Assembly (NCBI RefSeq): GCF_003289925.1 | Contig: NZ_QLZQ01000001.1 | Span: 1,232,282-1,296,281 of the forward strand | DNA: 64,000 nucleotides | Direction: 5' to 3' | Source: Planococcus maitriensis | Lineage (GTDB): Bacteria > Bacillota > Bacilli > Bacillales_A > Planococcaceae | Shown here: in pieces, positions 25,931 through 34,693 of the stretch | Numbering within the stretch: the stretch's first letter is position 1 | Layout: the number at the start of each line of letters is the position of its first letter | The notes under the pieces: generated by a model | Databases searched by the model: none | What the model was told of the DNA's origin: nothing | What the model saw: only the letters and a program-made list of their open reading frames with translations | Program-made: the position numbers and the translations under genes

Positions 25931-26709
25931 AGACGGTCGTCACGACCGCTTACCGGCCGACTGATGCGACTAAGCGCTGTGCACAAGAGACCGCACAGCT
26001 CCTTGGTCTGCAGGCAGTCGAGCGCAATAAGCGGCCGATCTACAAACTGCACGAAGAACTGGCTGCGGACATCATCGTCTGCAAAAAAGAACGGCTCGAG
26101 CTTTATCCAGTCGGACAAAGCGAGCCGTTCTTTTTTCATCCCAATTCGGCGGCATTTCGCTCGAAGCGGCCATTAGAAAACGATCCACTTGTTGAAGTGT
26201 CCGGACTCGGGCCAGGAGATGCCTATCTGGATTGCACGCTCGGCATGGCAAGTGATGCGCTCATTGCTTCGCTTGTCGTTGGTGGCACAGGAAAAGTCGT
26301 TGGTTGTGAAAGCGACCCGGTCATCGCCCATGTCATCCGGGAAGGCTTGAAAAATTATCAGAACATGCCAAAGCTGCACGAATCGATGAGGCGCATCCAA
26401 GTCGTCCCGCAAAATGCGGTCGATTATTTGAAGGGCCTTGATGATGATGCCTTCGATGTCGTTTACATGGATCCGATGTTCACGGAACAGATTGCCGAAG
26501 CGTCGAACTTCGCGCCGCTCCGGAACAATGCGGACCACGGGCAATTGACGGAGGAATGGGTAGAGGAAGCGAAGCGCGTCGCTAGGAAAAGCGTCGTCTT
26601 GAAAGCGCATTTCCGCTCGACTGATTTTGAGGCGTTCGGCTTCAAGCGGCGCGTGCGCCCAAATACGAAATTCCATTTCGGTGTCATCCAAATGAATAAG
26701 ACCCAATAA
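25927..26709 (+). CDS. ypiP: Class I SAM-dependent methyltransferase (YpiP)
   Basis: A 260-residue methyltransferase. The SAM motif is in G-D-A-Y-L-D-C-T-L-G-M-A-S-D-A near residue 98, and the catalytic-type motif V-V-Y-M-D-P-M-F-T-E is near 178, suggesting amine methylation on RNA, DNA or a small molecule. B. subtilis YpiP is the likely counterpart; the target is unknown. The GTG start overlaps the brxA stop. The stop is immediately followed by a terminator, a copy of which (with the last codon, CAA, and stop) is found again beyond the inserted repeat element at 27121. Confidence 0.85.
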   Translation: MKTVVTTAYRPTDATKRCAQETAQLLGLQAVERNKRPIYKLHEELAADIIVCKKERLELYPVGQSEPFFFHPNSAAFRSKRPLENDPLVEVSGLGPGDAYLDCTLGMASDALIASLVVGGTGKVVGCESDPVIAHVIREGLKNYQNMPKLHESMRRIQVVPQNAVDYLKGLDDDAFDVVYMDPMFTEQIAEASNFAPLRNNADHGQLTEEWVEEAKRVARKSVVLKAHFRSTDFEAFGFKRRVRPNTKFHFGVIQMNKTQ

Positions 26710-26738
26710 AAAATCTCCCAAAAGCGGGAGATTTTTTT
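26703..26738 (+). terminator. ypiP terminator, left copy of a 36-bp direct repeat
   Basis: The block contains the last codon and stop of ypiP (CAATAA) and the hairpin atctcccaaaagcgggagat with a T run. It is repeated, with two single-nucleotide length differences, at 27121-27155 on the other side of the repeat element. Confidence 0.9.
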
Positions 26739-27120
26739 CGGAGTGTTGAAGAAGTCTGAAATTCATTATAAATTAAACGAAGATTATCTTTTCCGCATTC
26801 AAAAATCAATGATATGGTTTAGTGTTTAAAGAAGCGTTCGTTCGTAAACCCTTCTGCTCAATAATGCTGCGCATTACTTCGCAAAGATAAGCTCTCACGT
26901 AGTTCGATATTATTTTTCCTGCGGGAGCAGCGAAGCGACGGGTTTGAGAGACCCCGCAGGGAATGATTAAGCGAAGCTTCGCTGAGCCTAATCATTTGCG
27001 ACGCATCTGCCACGCAGATGTGGGAGCAGCGGTTTTCGTAGTGAACGAGGAGGCTCGATTCCCGCCCGCGGAAAGCGAGCGATAAGCTTCGGAAAATACG
27101 GCTTCTTACCTTTCTCGACA
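26739..27120 (-). mobile_element. 382-bp MITE-like repeat element, copy A
   Basis: This non-coding block shares long segments with 50706-51178 in the opposite orientation. Shared blocks, read on the minus strand, include the first segment GTATTTTCCGAAGCTTATCG, a block around CACATCTGCGTGGCAGATG, and a segment around TAATGCGCAGCATTATTGAG. Its ends are imperfect inverted repeats (left GTTGAAGAAGTC, right read in reverse GGTAAGAAGCC). It is bracketed by 36-bp copies of the local terminator. Several internal palindromes (AGCGAAGCTTCGCT, CATCTGC-GTG-GCAGATG) suggest structure. It encodes no transposase. Long open frames in it are not convincing genes. Confidence 0.75.
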
Positions 27121-27155
27121 CAATAAAAAAATCTCCCAAAGCGGGAGATTTTTTT
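27121..27155 (-). terminator. Terminator of the 25-aa gene, right copy of the 36-bp repeat
   Basis: Same hairpin (atctcccaaagcgggagat) as at 26703, now acting on the minus strand after the 25-aa gene. The block starts with CAATAA, the end of the distant ypiP coding region, so it looks like a duplicated target. Confidence 0.88.
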
Positions 27156-27231
27156 AGTCTGTAAAGGATAGCGAAGTCAAATACACAAGCATAAACAATA
27201 GACCCAATCCAATCAATAATGACGCGTCCAT
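27154..27231 (-). CDS. 25-aa hydrophobic membrane peptide
   Basis: A 26-codon frame starting at an ATG behind AAAGGAGGA (6 nt spacing). The product reads MDASLLIGLGLLFMLVYLTS and ends LSFTD; almost the whole length is one membrane segment with a single acidic residue at each end. A terminator begins at its stop codon. The strong ribosome-binding site, the membrane character and the matching terminator favour a real gene. The function is unknown. It lies between ypiP and ypjP. Confidence 0.68.
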   Translation of the reverse strand: MDASLLIGLGLLFMLVYLTSLSFTD

Positions 27232-27376
27232 GAAAATTCCTCCTTTTTGAAAAAAACAAGGCGTGCTTACTCGCTTTATTGTACAATGAATTGGAAGAAG
27301 ATGAAACCTTTCCACATAAAAATCGTTTATTACAATAGTAAGCTTGACAAAATGTTCAAAATTGAAGGTGATGAAT

Positions 27377-27970
27377 GTGAAAAGCTGGTGGCAAAAATCC
27401 TTGATGGTCGTAGTGGCGGTCCTAACATTGGGCGCAATTACACCGAACCATATGATTTGGGAGTCCTTGCTCGATGAAAAAGGGGAACCGAAATCACATG
27501 CAAGCCAAGGGGATACGAAACAATATACGATAGAATGGATCGACCCGGAAGAGTATTATGTGACGGCCGACTCGATTTTGGCCGATTTCCGCCAGGCCGC
27601 TGAAGAGCAGTCCTATATAAAATTCGGTTCACGCATCGGCCCGGTGATCGACTCGGAATTCCGCACGCGCATTTTGCCGGCGATCCAGGGCGTCATCGAC
27701 ACGGAACTGGCCGCATACGGCAAAGACAGATTGCGCAATTTGGCGATTTCCGAAAAACCGTCCGGCGACCATGCCGAGAAAATTTTCCACGTCTATGACA
27801 AAGACAGCGGGCAAGATGAAATCCGTTTCCATGTCCGGACCGAGAAAAAACCGCTCGAAGGCTATTCGTTCAATTTCCATTACCATTTGGCAAGTGACCA
27901 GTACCAGCGCCACATCAGCATCGGGGACATCTACTGGTCCAAAGACACCCCGCCTAAATGGCTTTCCTGA
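27377..27970 (+). CDS. ypjP: YpjP family exported protein
   Basis: A 197-residue protein with an N-terminal hydrophobic segment (residues 9-22) that acts as a signal peptide or anchor. Conserved parts of the YpjP family are visible: F-L/I-K-F-G-S-R-I-x-P-V-I near residue 75, E-K-I-F-H-V-Y-D near 136, F-N-F-H-Y-H-L near 168, and I-Y-W-S-K-D-T-P-P-K-W at the end. The function is unknown. The GTG at 27377 is used because AAGGTGATG lies just upstream. It precedes the thymidylate synthase gene, as in B. subtilis. Confidence 0.85.
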   Translation: MKSWWQKSLMVVVAVLTLGAITPNHMIWESLLDEKGEPKSHASQGDTKQYTIEWIDPEEYYVTADSILADFRQAAEEQSYIKFGSRIGPVIDSEFRTRILPAIQGVIDTELAAYGKDRLRNLAISEKPSGDHAEKIFHVYDKDSGQDEIRFHVRTEKKPLEGYSFNFHYHLASDQYQRHISIGDIYWSKDTPPKWLS

Positions 27971-27999
27971 AACCGTTATCACCATAACGGTTTTTTTTG
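27970..27999 (+). terminator. Intrinsic terminator after ypjP
   Basis: Stem aaccgttat / ataacggtt with a 4-nt loop, followed by eight T residues. It overlaps the ypjP stop. Confidence 0.9.
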
Positions 28000-28060
28000 A
28001 TGTCCTCATTTTTTTCTGAAATCATGGTATTCTTAAAGTTTTTCTTATTCGAGTTGTTTT

Positions 28061-28069
28061 TGTTATGAT
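28061..28069 (+). promoter_or_regulatory. Extended -10 promoter element of thyA
   Basis: TGTTATGAT is an extended -10 about 25 nt before the thyA start. The -35 is poor. Confidence 0.45.
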
Positions 28070-28093
28070 GATACTAATAATGGAGGGAATTGC

Positions 28094-29035
28094 ATGAAAC
28101 AATATTTAGCGTTATGTGAACACATTCTGGACAAGGGGGCAAAAAAAGAAGACCGTACGGGAACCGGGACGCTCAGCGTATTCGGCCACCAAATGCGCTT
28201 TGACCTGGCAGAGGGCTTCCCGCTCATGACCACCAAGAAAACGGCGTTCCGCCTCATTGTCTCCGAACTTCTCTGGTTCATTAAAGGCGATACGAATGTC
28301 CAGACTTTATTGAAGGATAATAACCACATCTGGGATGAGTGGGCGTTTGCGCAATGGGTCGAAAGCGATGAATACGACGGGCCGGACATGTTTGATTTCG
28401 GCCGGCGGGCACAGCGCGATCCGGAATTTGCGGAACTGTACAAACAGCAGATGACGCTGTTCCAGGAAAAAGTGCTGGCAGATGACGGGTTTGCGAAAAA
28501 ATACGGAGATTTGGGTCCGGTCTACGGCAAGCAATGGCGATCGTGGGCAGCGACTGACGGCGGGCAGATCGACCAGCTGAAAAATGTCGTCGAGTCGATC
28601 AAGAACAACCCGGACTCGCGCCGTCATTTGGTGACAGCATGGAATCCGGAATTCATCGATGACATGGCGCTTCCGCCTTGCCACATCATGTTCCAGTTTT
28701 ACGTGGCGGATGGCAAATTATCGTGCCAGCTATACCAAAGAAGCGCAGACGTCTTCCTCGGCGTGCCGTTCAATATCGCCTCCTATGCGCTTTTGACGCA
28801 TCTGGTGGCCAAGGAATGCGGGCTTGAGCCTGGTGAATTCATCCACACAACTGGCGATACGCATCTCTATGTGAACCATTTAGATCAAGTGCAGGAGCAA
28901 TTGGGCAGAGAACCGAAAGCTTTGCCGTCATTGAAATTAACAGACGGCAAATCGATGTTCGAGATGGAAATGGAAGACATTCAAATCGAGGGCTATGACC
29001 CGCATCCGCGGATCAAAGCGCCTGTCGCTGTATAA
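28094..29035 (+). CDS. thyA: Thymidylate synthase ThyA (long, Lactobacillus/Staphylococcus type)
   Basis: A 313-residue enzyme converting dUMP and methylene-tetrahydrofolate to dTMP and dihydrofolate. D-R-T-G-T-G-T is at residue 20-26 and the catalytic C196 lies in [10 protein letters not shown]. It carries the roughly 50-residue insert near residues 85-140 found in L. casei and S. aureus ThyA, which the 264-residue B. subtilis ThyB lacks. It is followed by dfrA 19 nt later, which regenerates tetrahydrofolate; a shared operon is expected. Confidence 0.95.
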   Translation: MKQYLALCEHILDKGAKKEDRTGTGTLSVFGHQMRFDLAEGFPLMTTKKTAFRLIVSELLWFIKGDTNVQTLLKDNNHIWDEWAFAQWVESDEYDGPDMFDFGRRAQRDPEFAELYKQQMTLFQEKVLADDGFAKKYGDLGPVYGKQWRSWAATDGGQIDQLKNVVESIKNNPDSRRHLVTAWNPEFIDDMALPPCHIMFQFYVADGKLSCQLYQRSADVFLGVPFNIASYALLTHLVAKECGLEPGEFIHTTGDTHLYVNHLDQVQEQLGREPKALPSLKLTDGKSMFEMEMEDIQIEGYDPHPRIKAPVAV

Positions 29036-29054
29036 CGGCCAAGGAGGAAAACTT

Positions 29055-29552
29055 ATGATTTCATTAATGGTGGCACATGACCCGGAATACGTAATCGGCA
29101 AGGATAATCAATTGCCATGGCACATTCCGGAAGATTTGGCCTATTTTAAAAAACATACAATCGGGAAAGGCATGGTAATGGGGCGCAATACGTTCGAATC
29201 GATCGGGCGTCCCTTGCCGAAACGGCGCAATATTGTCGTCACGCGCAACACCGGGTACACGGCTCAAGGCGTCGACATCACCCACAACCTGGCTGATGCA
29301 ATCGAATTGGCCAAACAGCAACACGAGGAAGTGATGGTCATCGGCGGCGAGCAAATTTTCCGCGAAGCCTTGCCGATCGCTGACAGGCTCTATATTACAC
29401 TGGTCCACCAGCCGTTTGAGGGGGATACGTTTTTCCCTGAATACGGAAGGGAATGGAAGTTAGTATCCGAGTCTGAGCGCCATCTTTCAAACGGCATCCC
29501 GTATTCCTATTTGGTGTTTGAACGCGATGCGGGAGGAGAAACGCTTGCTTAA
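29055..29552 (+). CDS. dfrA: Dihydrofolate reductase
   Basis: A 165-residue DHFR that reduces dihydrofolate with NADPH, restoring the tetrahydrofolate oxidised by ThyA. The substrate acid is D27 in L-P-W-H-I-P-E-D-L; the NADPH loops are G-R-N-T-F-E-S-I-G and M-V-I-G-G-E-Q-I-F. The ATG follows AAGGAGGA at 7 nt. Its end overlaps the next gene's start by 8 nt, so dfrA is coupled to the acyltransferase. Confidence 0.95.
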   Translation: MISLMVAHDPEYVIGKDNQLPWHIPEDLAYFKKHTIGKGMVMGRNTFESIGRPLPKRRNIVVTRNTGYTAQGVDITHNLADAIELAKQQHEEVMVIGGEQIFREALPIADRLYITLVHQPFEGDTFFPEYGREWKLVSESERHLSNGIPYSYLVFERDAGGETLA

Positions 29553-30264
29553 GTCTGCCCGAACATTCTCCTACCTATTTGGCTATTTGCCGATTGCCGC
29601 CAAAAATCTGGCGAAGTTCAAAAAGCGCAAAGTGCAATTGGGCCAACCGGAATATTCCCGGCTAATCCATAGCGAGCCCCAGAAATGGGCGTCCGGCATC
29701 ATGAAGCGCACCGGCAGTGAAGTGGAAGTGAGCGGGCTCGATTATTTGCCGGAAGGGCCGGTGCTGTTTGTCAGCAACCACGAAGGCAATTTCGACATTC
29801 CGGTGCTGTTGTCGTCGATCCCGAAACCGTTCGGCTTTATTTCCAAAGAAGAAGTGAGGAAATTCCCGATCATCCCGTCTTATATGGAAGAGATGAATTG
29901 CGTATTCCTTGACCGTACCGACCGGCGCAGCGCATTCAAGTCCATTACCGATACTATCGGCAAGCTTCAGGAAGGCCATTCCATCCTGATCTTTCCGGAA
30001 GGCACGAGAAGCAAAGGGCAGGGCCTCAAGGAATTCAAAGCCGGATTCATGCGCATCGCAAAAGAAGCCCAAGTGCCGGTCGTGCCGATTGCGATCGAAG
30101 GGACATCGCGCATCATGGAAAACAACAATAACCAAATCCGCCCGGCCCATGTGACCGTCCAGGTGCTCAAGCCGATCACCCCCGAAGAGCTGGACGCTGC
30201 GGGCGTAAAAGCGGCGCAATTGGTCAAGAGCCGCATCGAACAGGCGCTGGCAGAAGTCCAGTGA
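29545..30264 (+). CDS. 1-acyl-sn-glycerol-3-phosphate acyltransferase (YpkP/PlsC)
   Basis: A 239-residue membrane-associated acyltransferase of phosphatidic acid synthesis. The HX4D motif is N-H79-E-G-N-F-D84 and the second signature is F-P-E-G-T-R-S near residue 153. The TTG at 29545 is used because CGGGAGGAG, inside the end of dfrA, lies 8 nt upstream; an earlier in-frame TTG at 29518 has no ribosome-binding site. The thyA-dfrA-ypkP order is the same as in B. subtilis. It may share the thyA operon. Confidence 0.88.
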   Translation: MLKSARTFSYLFGYLPIAAKNLAKFKKRKVQLGQPEYSRLIHSEPQKWASGIMKRTGSEVEVSGLDYLPEGPVLFVSNHEGNFDIPVLLSSIPKPFGFISKEEVRKFPIIPSYMEEMNCVFLDRTDRRSAFKSITDTIGKLQEGHSILIFPEGTRSKGQGLKEFKAGFMRIAKEAQVPVVPIAIEGTSRIMENNNNQIRPAHVTVQVLKPITPEELDAAGVKAAQLVKSRIEQALAEVQ

Positions 30265-30324
30265 CTTTTTGTATGCAAAGCAAAACCCTTAACACCTATC
30301 AGAAGATGAAATGGAAGTGATCGA

Positions 30325-31170
30325 ATGTCGAAAATTCATATCGTAACGGATTCGACTGCTGATTTGAAAGCAGAAGAAATAGAAGCATACGGGCTTCACG
30401 TCGTTCCTTTATCGATCCAGATCGGGGGCAAGACCTATCTCGACCGCGTCGATTTGGAACCGGAGGCTTTTCTTGAACTGATGGAAAATTCGGATGAGTT
30501 CCCGAAGAGCTCACAGCCTGCGCCAGGCGTCTTCAAAGAACTGTATGATGAACTCGGCAAGGATGGAAGCCAAATCATTTCCATCCATATGACGGGCGGC
30601 ATGAGCGGCACCGTGGAATCTGCCCGCACAGCAGCGGAATTGACGGATTCCGATGTCACGGTCATCGATTCCCGCTACATCTCCCATGCTTTGACATTCC
30701 AGGTATTCGAAGCTGCAGACATGGCAAAACAAGGGAAAACGGTCCAGGAAATTGTCGAGCGCGTGGAGCAGGTGCGCCGCAATACGAAGCTGTATGTCGT
30801 GGTCGATACGCTCGATAATTTAGTCAAAGGCGGCCGCATCGGCAAAGGCCGTGCGATGATCGGATCGTTCCTGAAGATCAAGCCGATTGCCTCGCTCGAC
30901 GATGGCGAATACACCCCTGTCGCGAAAATGCGCAGCCATAAGCAAGTCGTGGACTATCTAGTGAAAGATTTTGCCGAACGCACGAAAGGCAAAGTAATCA
31001 AAGGCGTCGGCATCGCCCAGGCGAACGGGCAGTCGATGGCTGAGCCGCTGCGTGAAAAAATCAAGGAACTTGGCTTCACCGATATCCGCTACGATTTCAC
31101 GACTCCGGTCATTTCCACGCATACGGGAATCGGCGCCATCGGTTTCATGTATTATACGGGGCAGGCCTAA
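30325..31170 (+). CDS. degV: DegV-family fatty-acid-binding protein
   Basis: A 281-residue DegV/FakB-like protein. The N-terminal D-S-T-A-D-L, the M-T-G-G-M-S-G-T-V-E-S-A-R segment near residue 91, and the G-R-I-G-K-G-R-A-M-I region near 170 match the family, which binds one fatty acid and presents it to the kinase FakA. No fakA is seen nearby. The ATG is preceded by a weak GGAAG site. It is followed by the YpmR gene 23 nt later and may be co-transcribed with it. Confidence 0.88.
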   Translation: MSKIHIVTDSTADLKAEEIEAYGLHVVPLSIQIGGKTYLDRVDLEPEAFLELMENSDEFPKSSQPAPGVFKELYDELGKDGSQIISIHMTGGMSGTVESARTAAELTDSDVTVIDSRYISHALTFQVFEAADMAKQGKTVQEIVERVEQVRRNTKLYVVVDTLDNLVKGGRIGKGRAMIGSFLKIKPIASLDDGEYTPVAKMRSHKQVVDYLVKDFAERTKGKVIKGVGIAQANGQSMAEPLREKIKELGFTDIRYDFTTPVISTHTGIGAIGFMYYTGQA

Positions 31171-31193
31171 GTAATCGTAAAGGAGAGACGGAC

Positions 31194-31991
31194 GTGAAAC
31201 ACATCCTGTATATTGTCATCGCCTTATCGATTGTGCTTGCGGGATGTGCTTCGACGTTCAATTTCGGCAAAGAAGAAGCGGCGCCGCGCCTGCCTGTGGA
31301 ATTCGCCCCGTATACAATCCCGCCGAACTTCATCCCTCAAACCGTCATCATCACCGCCCTTGGCGATTCTTTGTCACAAGGGGTGGGCGATACCGAAAAC
31401 CGCGGAGGCTATGCCGGCCGCCTTGCGCTCGAAATGGCGGAATGGCCGGGGGTGGAAGGCATCGCCCTCGAAAATACAGCGAAACGCGGCAGGAGAAGCG
31501 ATCAATTATTGGCGTTGTTCCAGCAAGGCAAGCTGTCGGGGCCGCTCCTTGCTTCCGATTATATCTTCATGACAATCGGCGGCAACGACGTCATGCGCAT
31601 CGTCAAACGCGATTTGTTTTCGCTTAACATCGAAGCGTTCAGCGAAGAACTCGTTCTATACCAGAACCGCTTCGAGACCATCTACGCATCGATACGCGCA
31701 TTGAACCCGTCGGCGCCGCTTATCGTCGTCGGCCTGTACAACCCGTTTTCTCTGGTGACGGATGAAGTGGAAGAATTCGATCAGATCATCGCTTCCTATA
31801 ATGGGGTCATGCAAGAAACATTGGAAGGCGACCCGCATGCCTGTTTCGTGCCCGTCAGCGATTTATTCGTCGGTAACGAGAACTTGGTTTACCATACCGA
31901 TTTCTTCCATCCGAACAGCAAAGGTTATGACCTGATGGCTGAGCGGGTCTCGGACAGAATGGGTCAATGCGGAATCAGCTTCCAAGGATAG
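31194..31991 (+). CDS. ypmR: SGNH/GDSL-type lipase lipoprotein (YpmR)
   Basis: A 265-residue esterase or lipase. The lipobox V-L-A-G-C gives lipidated Cys18. The GDSL block is G57-D-S59-L-S-Q-G; block III reads F-M-T-I-G-G-N-D, and the catalytic D-x-x-H is in H-T-D-F-F-H-P-N-S-K near residue 242. It therefore acts outside the membrane on an ester substrate. The GTG follows AAAGGAGAG. It is the first of a ypmR-ypmS-msrA-msrB set that also exists in B. subtilis. Confidence 0.9.
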   Translation: MKHILYIVIALSIVLAGCASTFNFGKEEAAPRLPVEFAPYTIPPNFIPQTVIITALGDSLSQGVGDTENRGGYAGRLALEMAEWPGVEGIALENTAKRGRRSDQLLALFQQGKLSGPLLASDYIFMTIGGNDVMRIVKRDLFSLNIEAFSEELVLYQNRFETIYASIRALNPSAPLIVVGLYNPFSLVTDEVEEFDQIIASYNGVMQETLEGDPHACFVPVSDLFVGNENLVYHTDFFHPNSKGYDLMAERVSDRMGQCGISFQG

Positions 31992-32002
31992 GAGGTGGAA
32001 AG

Positions 32003-32578
32003 ATGAAGAAATGGCGTTTTGCATTCTTCGTGCTATTGGTGCTGAACTTGATTGCTGTCATTGGATTTTTCCTGTTCATAACGGCACCATCCGATAATTT
32101 CAAAGACTATCAAGCGGAAAGCGTTCCGCCGCCTAAAGGCAATACCGTCGTCGTCAATACGACGAAAGCCGATTTCGAAGGCATTGCGAACACCTATATC
32201 GCCGATGCGATGGAGGGGCAGCCGATGCCTTTGCGCCTCGCGGTGGCCGACAATGTCAGTTTGTCTACCGAATTGACGGTGTTCGGGGTGACCTTGCCGA
32301 TCCTGTTGACGTTTGACCCGGCCGTGCTGCCGGATGGCAATTTGCTCCTGGAGCAGCGTTCGGTTGAAGTCGGACAGCTCGACATTCCACCGGAGTCAGC
32401 GTTAAAATTACTTCGGGACTCTGTAGATCTTCCGGATTTTATGGAAGTGATGCCGAAAGAAGAGGAAGTCTTGCTGAATCTCACGGAAATCCCGATCAAT
32501 GGCGGGGTTTCGGTGCGCGCAACATCGTTCGACCTTGAAGAAGATGATATCCGTCTTTTAGTGACGATCCAGCCATAA
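32003..32578 (+). CDS. ypmS: YpmS family membrane protein (DUF2140)
   Basis: A 191-residue protein with one N-terminal membrane segment (residues 6-26) and a soluble outer domain. The sequence runs A-P-S-D-N-F near residue 30, I-A-N-T-Y-I near 61, then the beta-rich stretch [10 protein letters not shown], which fits the YpmS/DUF2140 family. The function is unknown. The ATG follows AGGAGGTGG. It lies 11 nt after ypmR and 16 nt before msrA, so it is in one operon. Confidence 0.85.
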   Translation: MKKWRFAFFVLLVLNLIAVIGFFLFITAPSDNFKDYQAESVPPPKGNTVVVNTTKADFEGIANTYIADAMEGQPMPLRLAVADNVSLSTELTVFGVTLPILLTFDPAVLPDGNLLLEQRSVEVGQLDIPPESALKLLRDSVDLPDFMEVMPKEEEVLLNLTEIPINGGVSVRATSFDLEEDDIRLLVTIQP

Positions 32579-32594
32579 TGTGAGGAGGGGTAAG

Positions 32595-33125
32595 ATGAGA
32601 ACGGAAAAAGCGACATTTGCAGGCGGCTGTTTTTGGTGCATGGTACAGCCTTTTGATTCCTTGGAAGGCATAGAGGCAGTCGTCAGCGGCTATACAGGCG
32701 GCGATTTGCCGAATCCCACGTATGAACAAGTTTGCACAAATTTGACCGGCCACCGGGAAGCTGTTGAAATCACGTTCCAGCCTGAGCTTTACCCGTATGA
32801 GCGCTTGCTTGAAGTATATTGGTCGCAGATTGACCCGACCGATGCCGGCGGGCAGTTTTTCGACCGCGGCGATTCCTATAAAACCGCTATTTATTACCAT
32901 ACGGAAGAACAGCGGATCGCGGCTGAAAAATCTAAATATCAATTGGATAAATCTGGAAAATTTAACAAGCCGATCGCTACGGATATTTTGCCGGCGAAGG
33001 AATTCTATCCGGCAGAAACCTATCACCAAGATTATTACCAGAAGAACCCGGCACATTATAACCGCTATGCAACAGGGTCCGGCCGCAAGGCATTTATCCA
33101 AAACCATTGGGGGGAATCGAAATGA
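32595..33125 (+). CDS. msrA: Peptide methionine sulfoxide reductase MsrA
   Basis: A 176-residue enzyme that reduces methionine-S-sulfoxide. The active-site motif G-C12-F-W-C is at residues 11-15. Conserved E-A-V-E, Y-P-Y and E-E-Q-R motifs are present. The ATG at 32595 lies behind GAGGAGGGG; the earlier ATG has no site. The stop overlaps the msrB start by 4 nt, so msrA and msrB are coupled. A second msrA gene at 58243 encodes a paralogue of identical length. Confidence 0.95.
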   Translation: MRTEKATFAGGCFWCMVQPFDSLEGIEAVVSGYTGGDLPNPTYEQVCTNLTGHREAVEITFQPELYPYERLLEVYWSQIDPTDAGGQFFDRGDSYKTAIYYHTEEQRIAAEKSKYQLDKSGKFNKPIATDILPAKEFYPAETYHQDYYQKNPAHYNRYATGSGRKAFIQNHWGESK

Positions 33126-33547
33126 AAGAAGATTTGAAAGCGAAATTGACACCGATGCAATATCACGTTACGCAGGAAAACGGCACTGAACCGCCGTTCC
33201 AAGGTGAATTCGACCAACATTTCGAAGAAGGCATCTATGTCGATATCGTTTCGGGTAAACCGTTGTTCAGCTCGAAAGATAAATTCGATGCCCATTGCGG
33301 CTGGCCAAGTTTTGCCAAGCCGATTGAAGGCGGGGAAATCAAGGAAAGCTTTGACACAAGCCACGGCATGAGACGGACGGAAGTGCGCTCTGCTTCTGCT
33401 GATTCGCATCTCGGCCATCTGTTTCCGGACGGGCCTTCTGAACTCGGCGGCTTGCGCTATTGCATCAACTCGGCGGCGTTGCGTTTCGTTCCGAAAGACC
33501 AATTGGAAGAGCAAGGCTATAGTGAGTACCTGCAACTATTCGAATAA
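33122..33547 (+). CDS. msrB: Peptide methionine sulfoxide reductase MsrB
   Basis: A 141-residue enzyme for methionine-R-sulfoxide. The catalytic C114 is in [12 protein letters not shown]. The zinc CxxC pairs of many MsrB proteins are absent; a single C59 in A-H-C-G-W-P-S-F could be a resolving residue. The start overlaps msrA. It is the last gene of the ypmR-ypmS-msrA-msrB unit and completes repair of both methionine sulfoxide forms. Confidence 0.95.
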   Translation: MKEDLKAKLTPMQYHVTQENGTEPPFQGEFDQHFEEGIYVDIVSGKPLFSSKDKFDAHCGWPSFAKPIEGGEIKESFDTSHGMRRTEVRSASADSHLGHLFPDGPSELGGLRYCINSAALRFVPKDQLEEQGYSEYLQLFE

Positions 33548-33599
33548 TATGGCAGCCTGGACTCCGGTCCGGGCTTTTTGCTGAAAGGAGGAGCCTCTC

Positions 33600-33815
33600 A
33601 TGGAGCGCTCGTTTTATCAATTTGCTCTGAAATACCGCGGTAAAATCGTGCAAGACGAATACTCCCGGTTTGCCGAGGCGATGTTTTTGGATCACAGCTT
33701 CCCGAAAACGAGCACGGATTTTCATGAAATCTCCCAATATGTCGAAGAGAAGGCGCATCCCGTTCTCCAAGCTTCCACATTCGACCGGATATGGGAAGAA
33801 TACGAAGCCGGTTGA
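33600..33815 (+). CDS. yozE: UPF0346 / YozE family protein
   Basis: A 71-residue protein matching the YozE SAM-like family: S-F-Y-Q-F near the start, then H-S-F-P-K-T-S-T-D-F-H-E-I-S-Q-Y near residues 32-46 and T-F-D-R-I-W-E-E-Y at the end. The function is unknown. A good AAGGAGGAG lies ahead of the ATG. In staphylococci the gene also follows msrA-msrB, so the placement is conserved. Confidence 0.9.
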   Translation: MERSFYQFALKYRGKIVQDEYSRFAEAMFLDHSFPKTSTDFHEISQYVEEKAHPVLQASTFDRIWEEYEAG

Positions 33816-33824
33816 GGCTCTTCA

Positions 33825-33853
33825 TTGCACTTGGCATGAAAAAACAGTATGAT
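33825..33853 (+). promoter_or_regulatory. SigA promoter of deoD
   Basis: TTGCAC, a 17-nt spacer, then TATGAT, about 30 nt before the deoD start. Confidence 0.72.
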
Positions 33854-33884
33854 TAAATCGACTAAAATAAAGTGAGGTTTTATG

Positions 33885-34589
33885 ATGAGTGTCCACATTA
33901 ATGCTAAAAAAGGCGATATCGCCGATACTATTCTGCTGCCGGGAGACCCGCTTCGCGCGAAGTACATCGCGGAAACGTTCCTAGAAGACGTTACATTGTA
34001 TAACGAAGTCCGCAATATGTTCGGCTACACAGGTACATATAAAGGCAAACGCATTTCCGTTCAAGGAACGGGCATGGGCGTACCGTCCATCTCGATCTAT
34101 GTGACGGAATTGATGCAAGAGTATGATGTGCAGAAATTGATCCGTGTCGGGACATGCGGTTCGATCCATAAAGACGTCAAAGTGCGTGATGTCATCCTTG
34201 CACAAGCAGCTTCTACGGATTCGAAAATGAACGATATCATCTTCAATGGCATCTCGTATGCGCCGATCGCCAACTTCGACCTTCTGCAAAAAGCGTATGC
34301 AGCCGGCCAGGAAAAAGGCTTGAACTTGCGTGTCGGGAATGTTTTCACGGAAGATGTCTTCTACAACGAGCATGCAGAGCATGAAAAATGGGCGCAGTAC
34401 GGAATTCTAGGCCTTGAAATGGAGTCTTCCGCATTGTACACGCTGGCAGCGAAATTCGGCCGCAAAGCGCTATCGATCCTGACGGTCAGCGACCATCTAT
34501 TGACTGGCGAAGTGACTTCCGCCGAAGAACGCCAAACGACTTTCAATGATATGATCGTTGTGGCATTGGACGCTGCGATCCAAGACTAA
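33885..34589 (+). CDS. deoD: Purine nucleoside phosphorylase DeoD
   Basis: A 234-residue hexameric-type phosphorylase for purine nucleosides. The start MSVHI and the phosphate-loop G-D-P-L-R-A-K, the conserved G-T-G-M-G-V-P-S-I, the base-binding E-M-E-S near residue 179 and the D-H-L-L-T-G-E region all match DeoD. The second of two adjacent ATGs (33885) is used because its spacing from GTGAGG is better and it gives the MSVH start; 33882 is also possible. It has a consensus promoter and its own terminator. Confidence 0.94.
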   Translation: MSVHINAKKGDIADTILLPGDPLRAKYIAETFLEDVTLYNEVRNMFGYTGTYKGKRISVQGTGMGVPSISIYVTELMQEYDVQKLIRVGTCGSIHKDVKVRDVILAQAASTDSKMNDIIFNGISYAPIANFDLLQKAYAAGQEKGLNLRVGNVFTEDVFYNEHAEHEKWAQYGILGLEMESSALYTLAAKFGRKALSILTVSDHLLTGEVTSAEERQTTFNDMIVVALDAAIQD

Positions 34590-34593
34590 CAGG

Positions 34594-34624
34594 AAAAAAG
34601 ACTGTCGAGGCAGTCTTTTTCTTT
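34594..34624 (+). terminator. Intrinsic terminator of deoD
   Basis: Stem aaaagactg / cagtctttt with a short loop and T-rich tail. Confidence 0.87.
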
Positions 34625-34693
34625 TAACCCCGCCAAGTTTCAGGAGGATTTATGAAATTTGCTGTCAGGTGAATTAAGAAAGTGGTGAACCAA

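Noticed and set aside
26858..27286. A 142-codon minus-strand frame through repeat element A
   Set aside because: It runs across the element, a terminator and the 25-aa gene in another frame, has no ribosome-binding site, and its likeness to frames in element B only reflects the shared DNA repeat.
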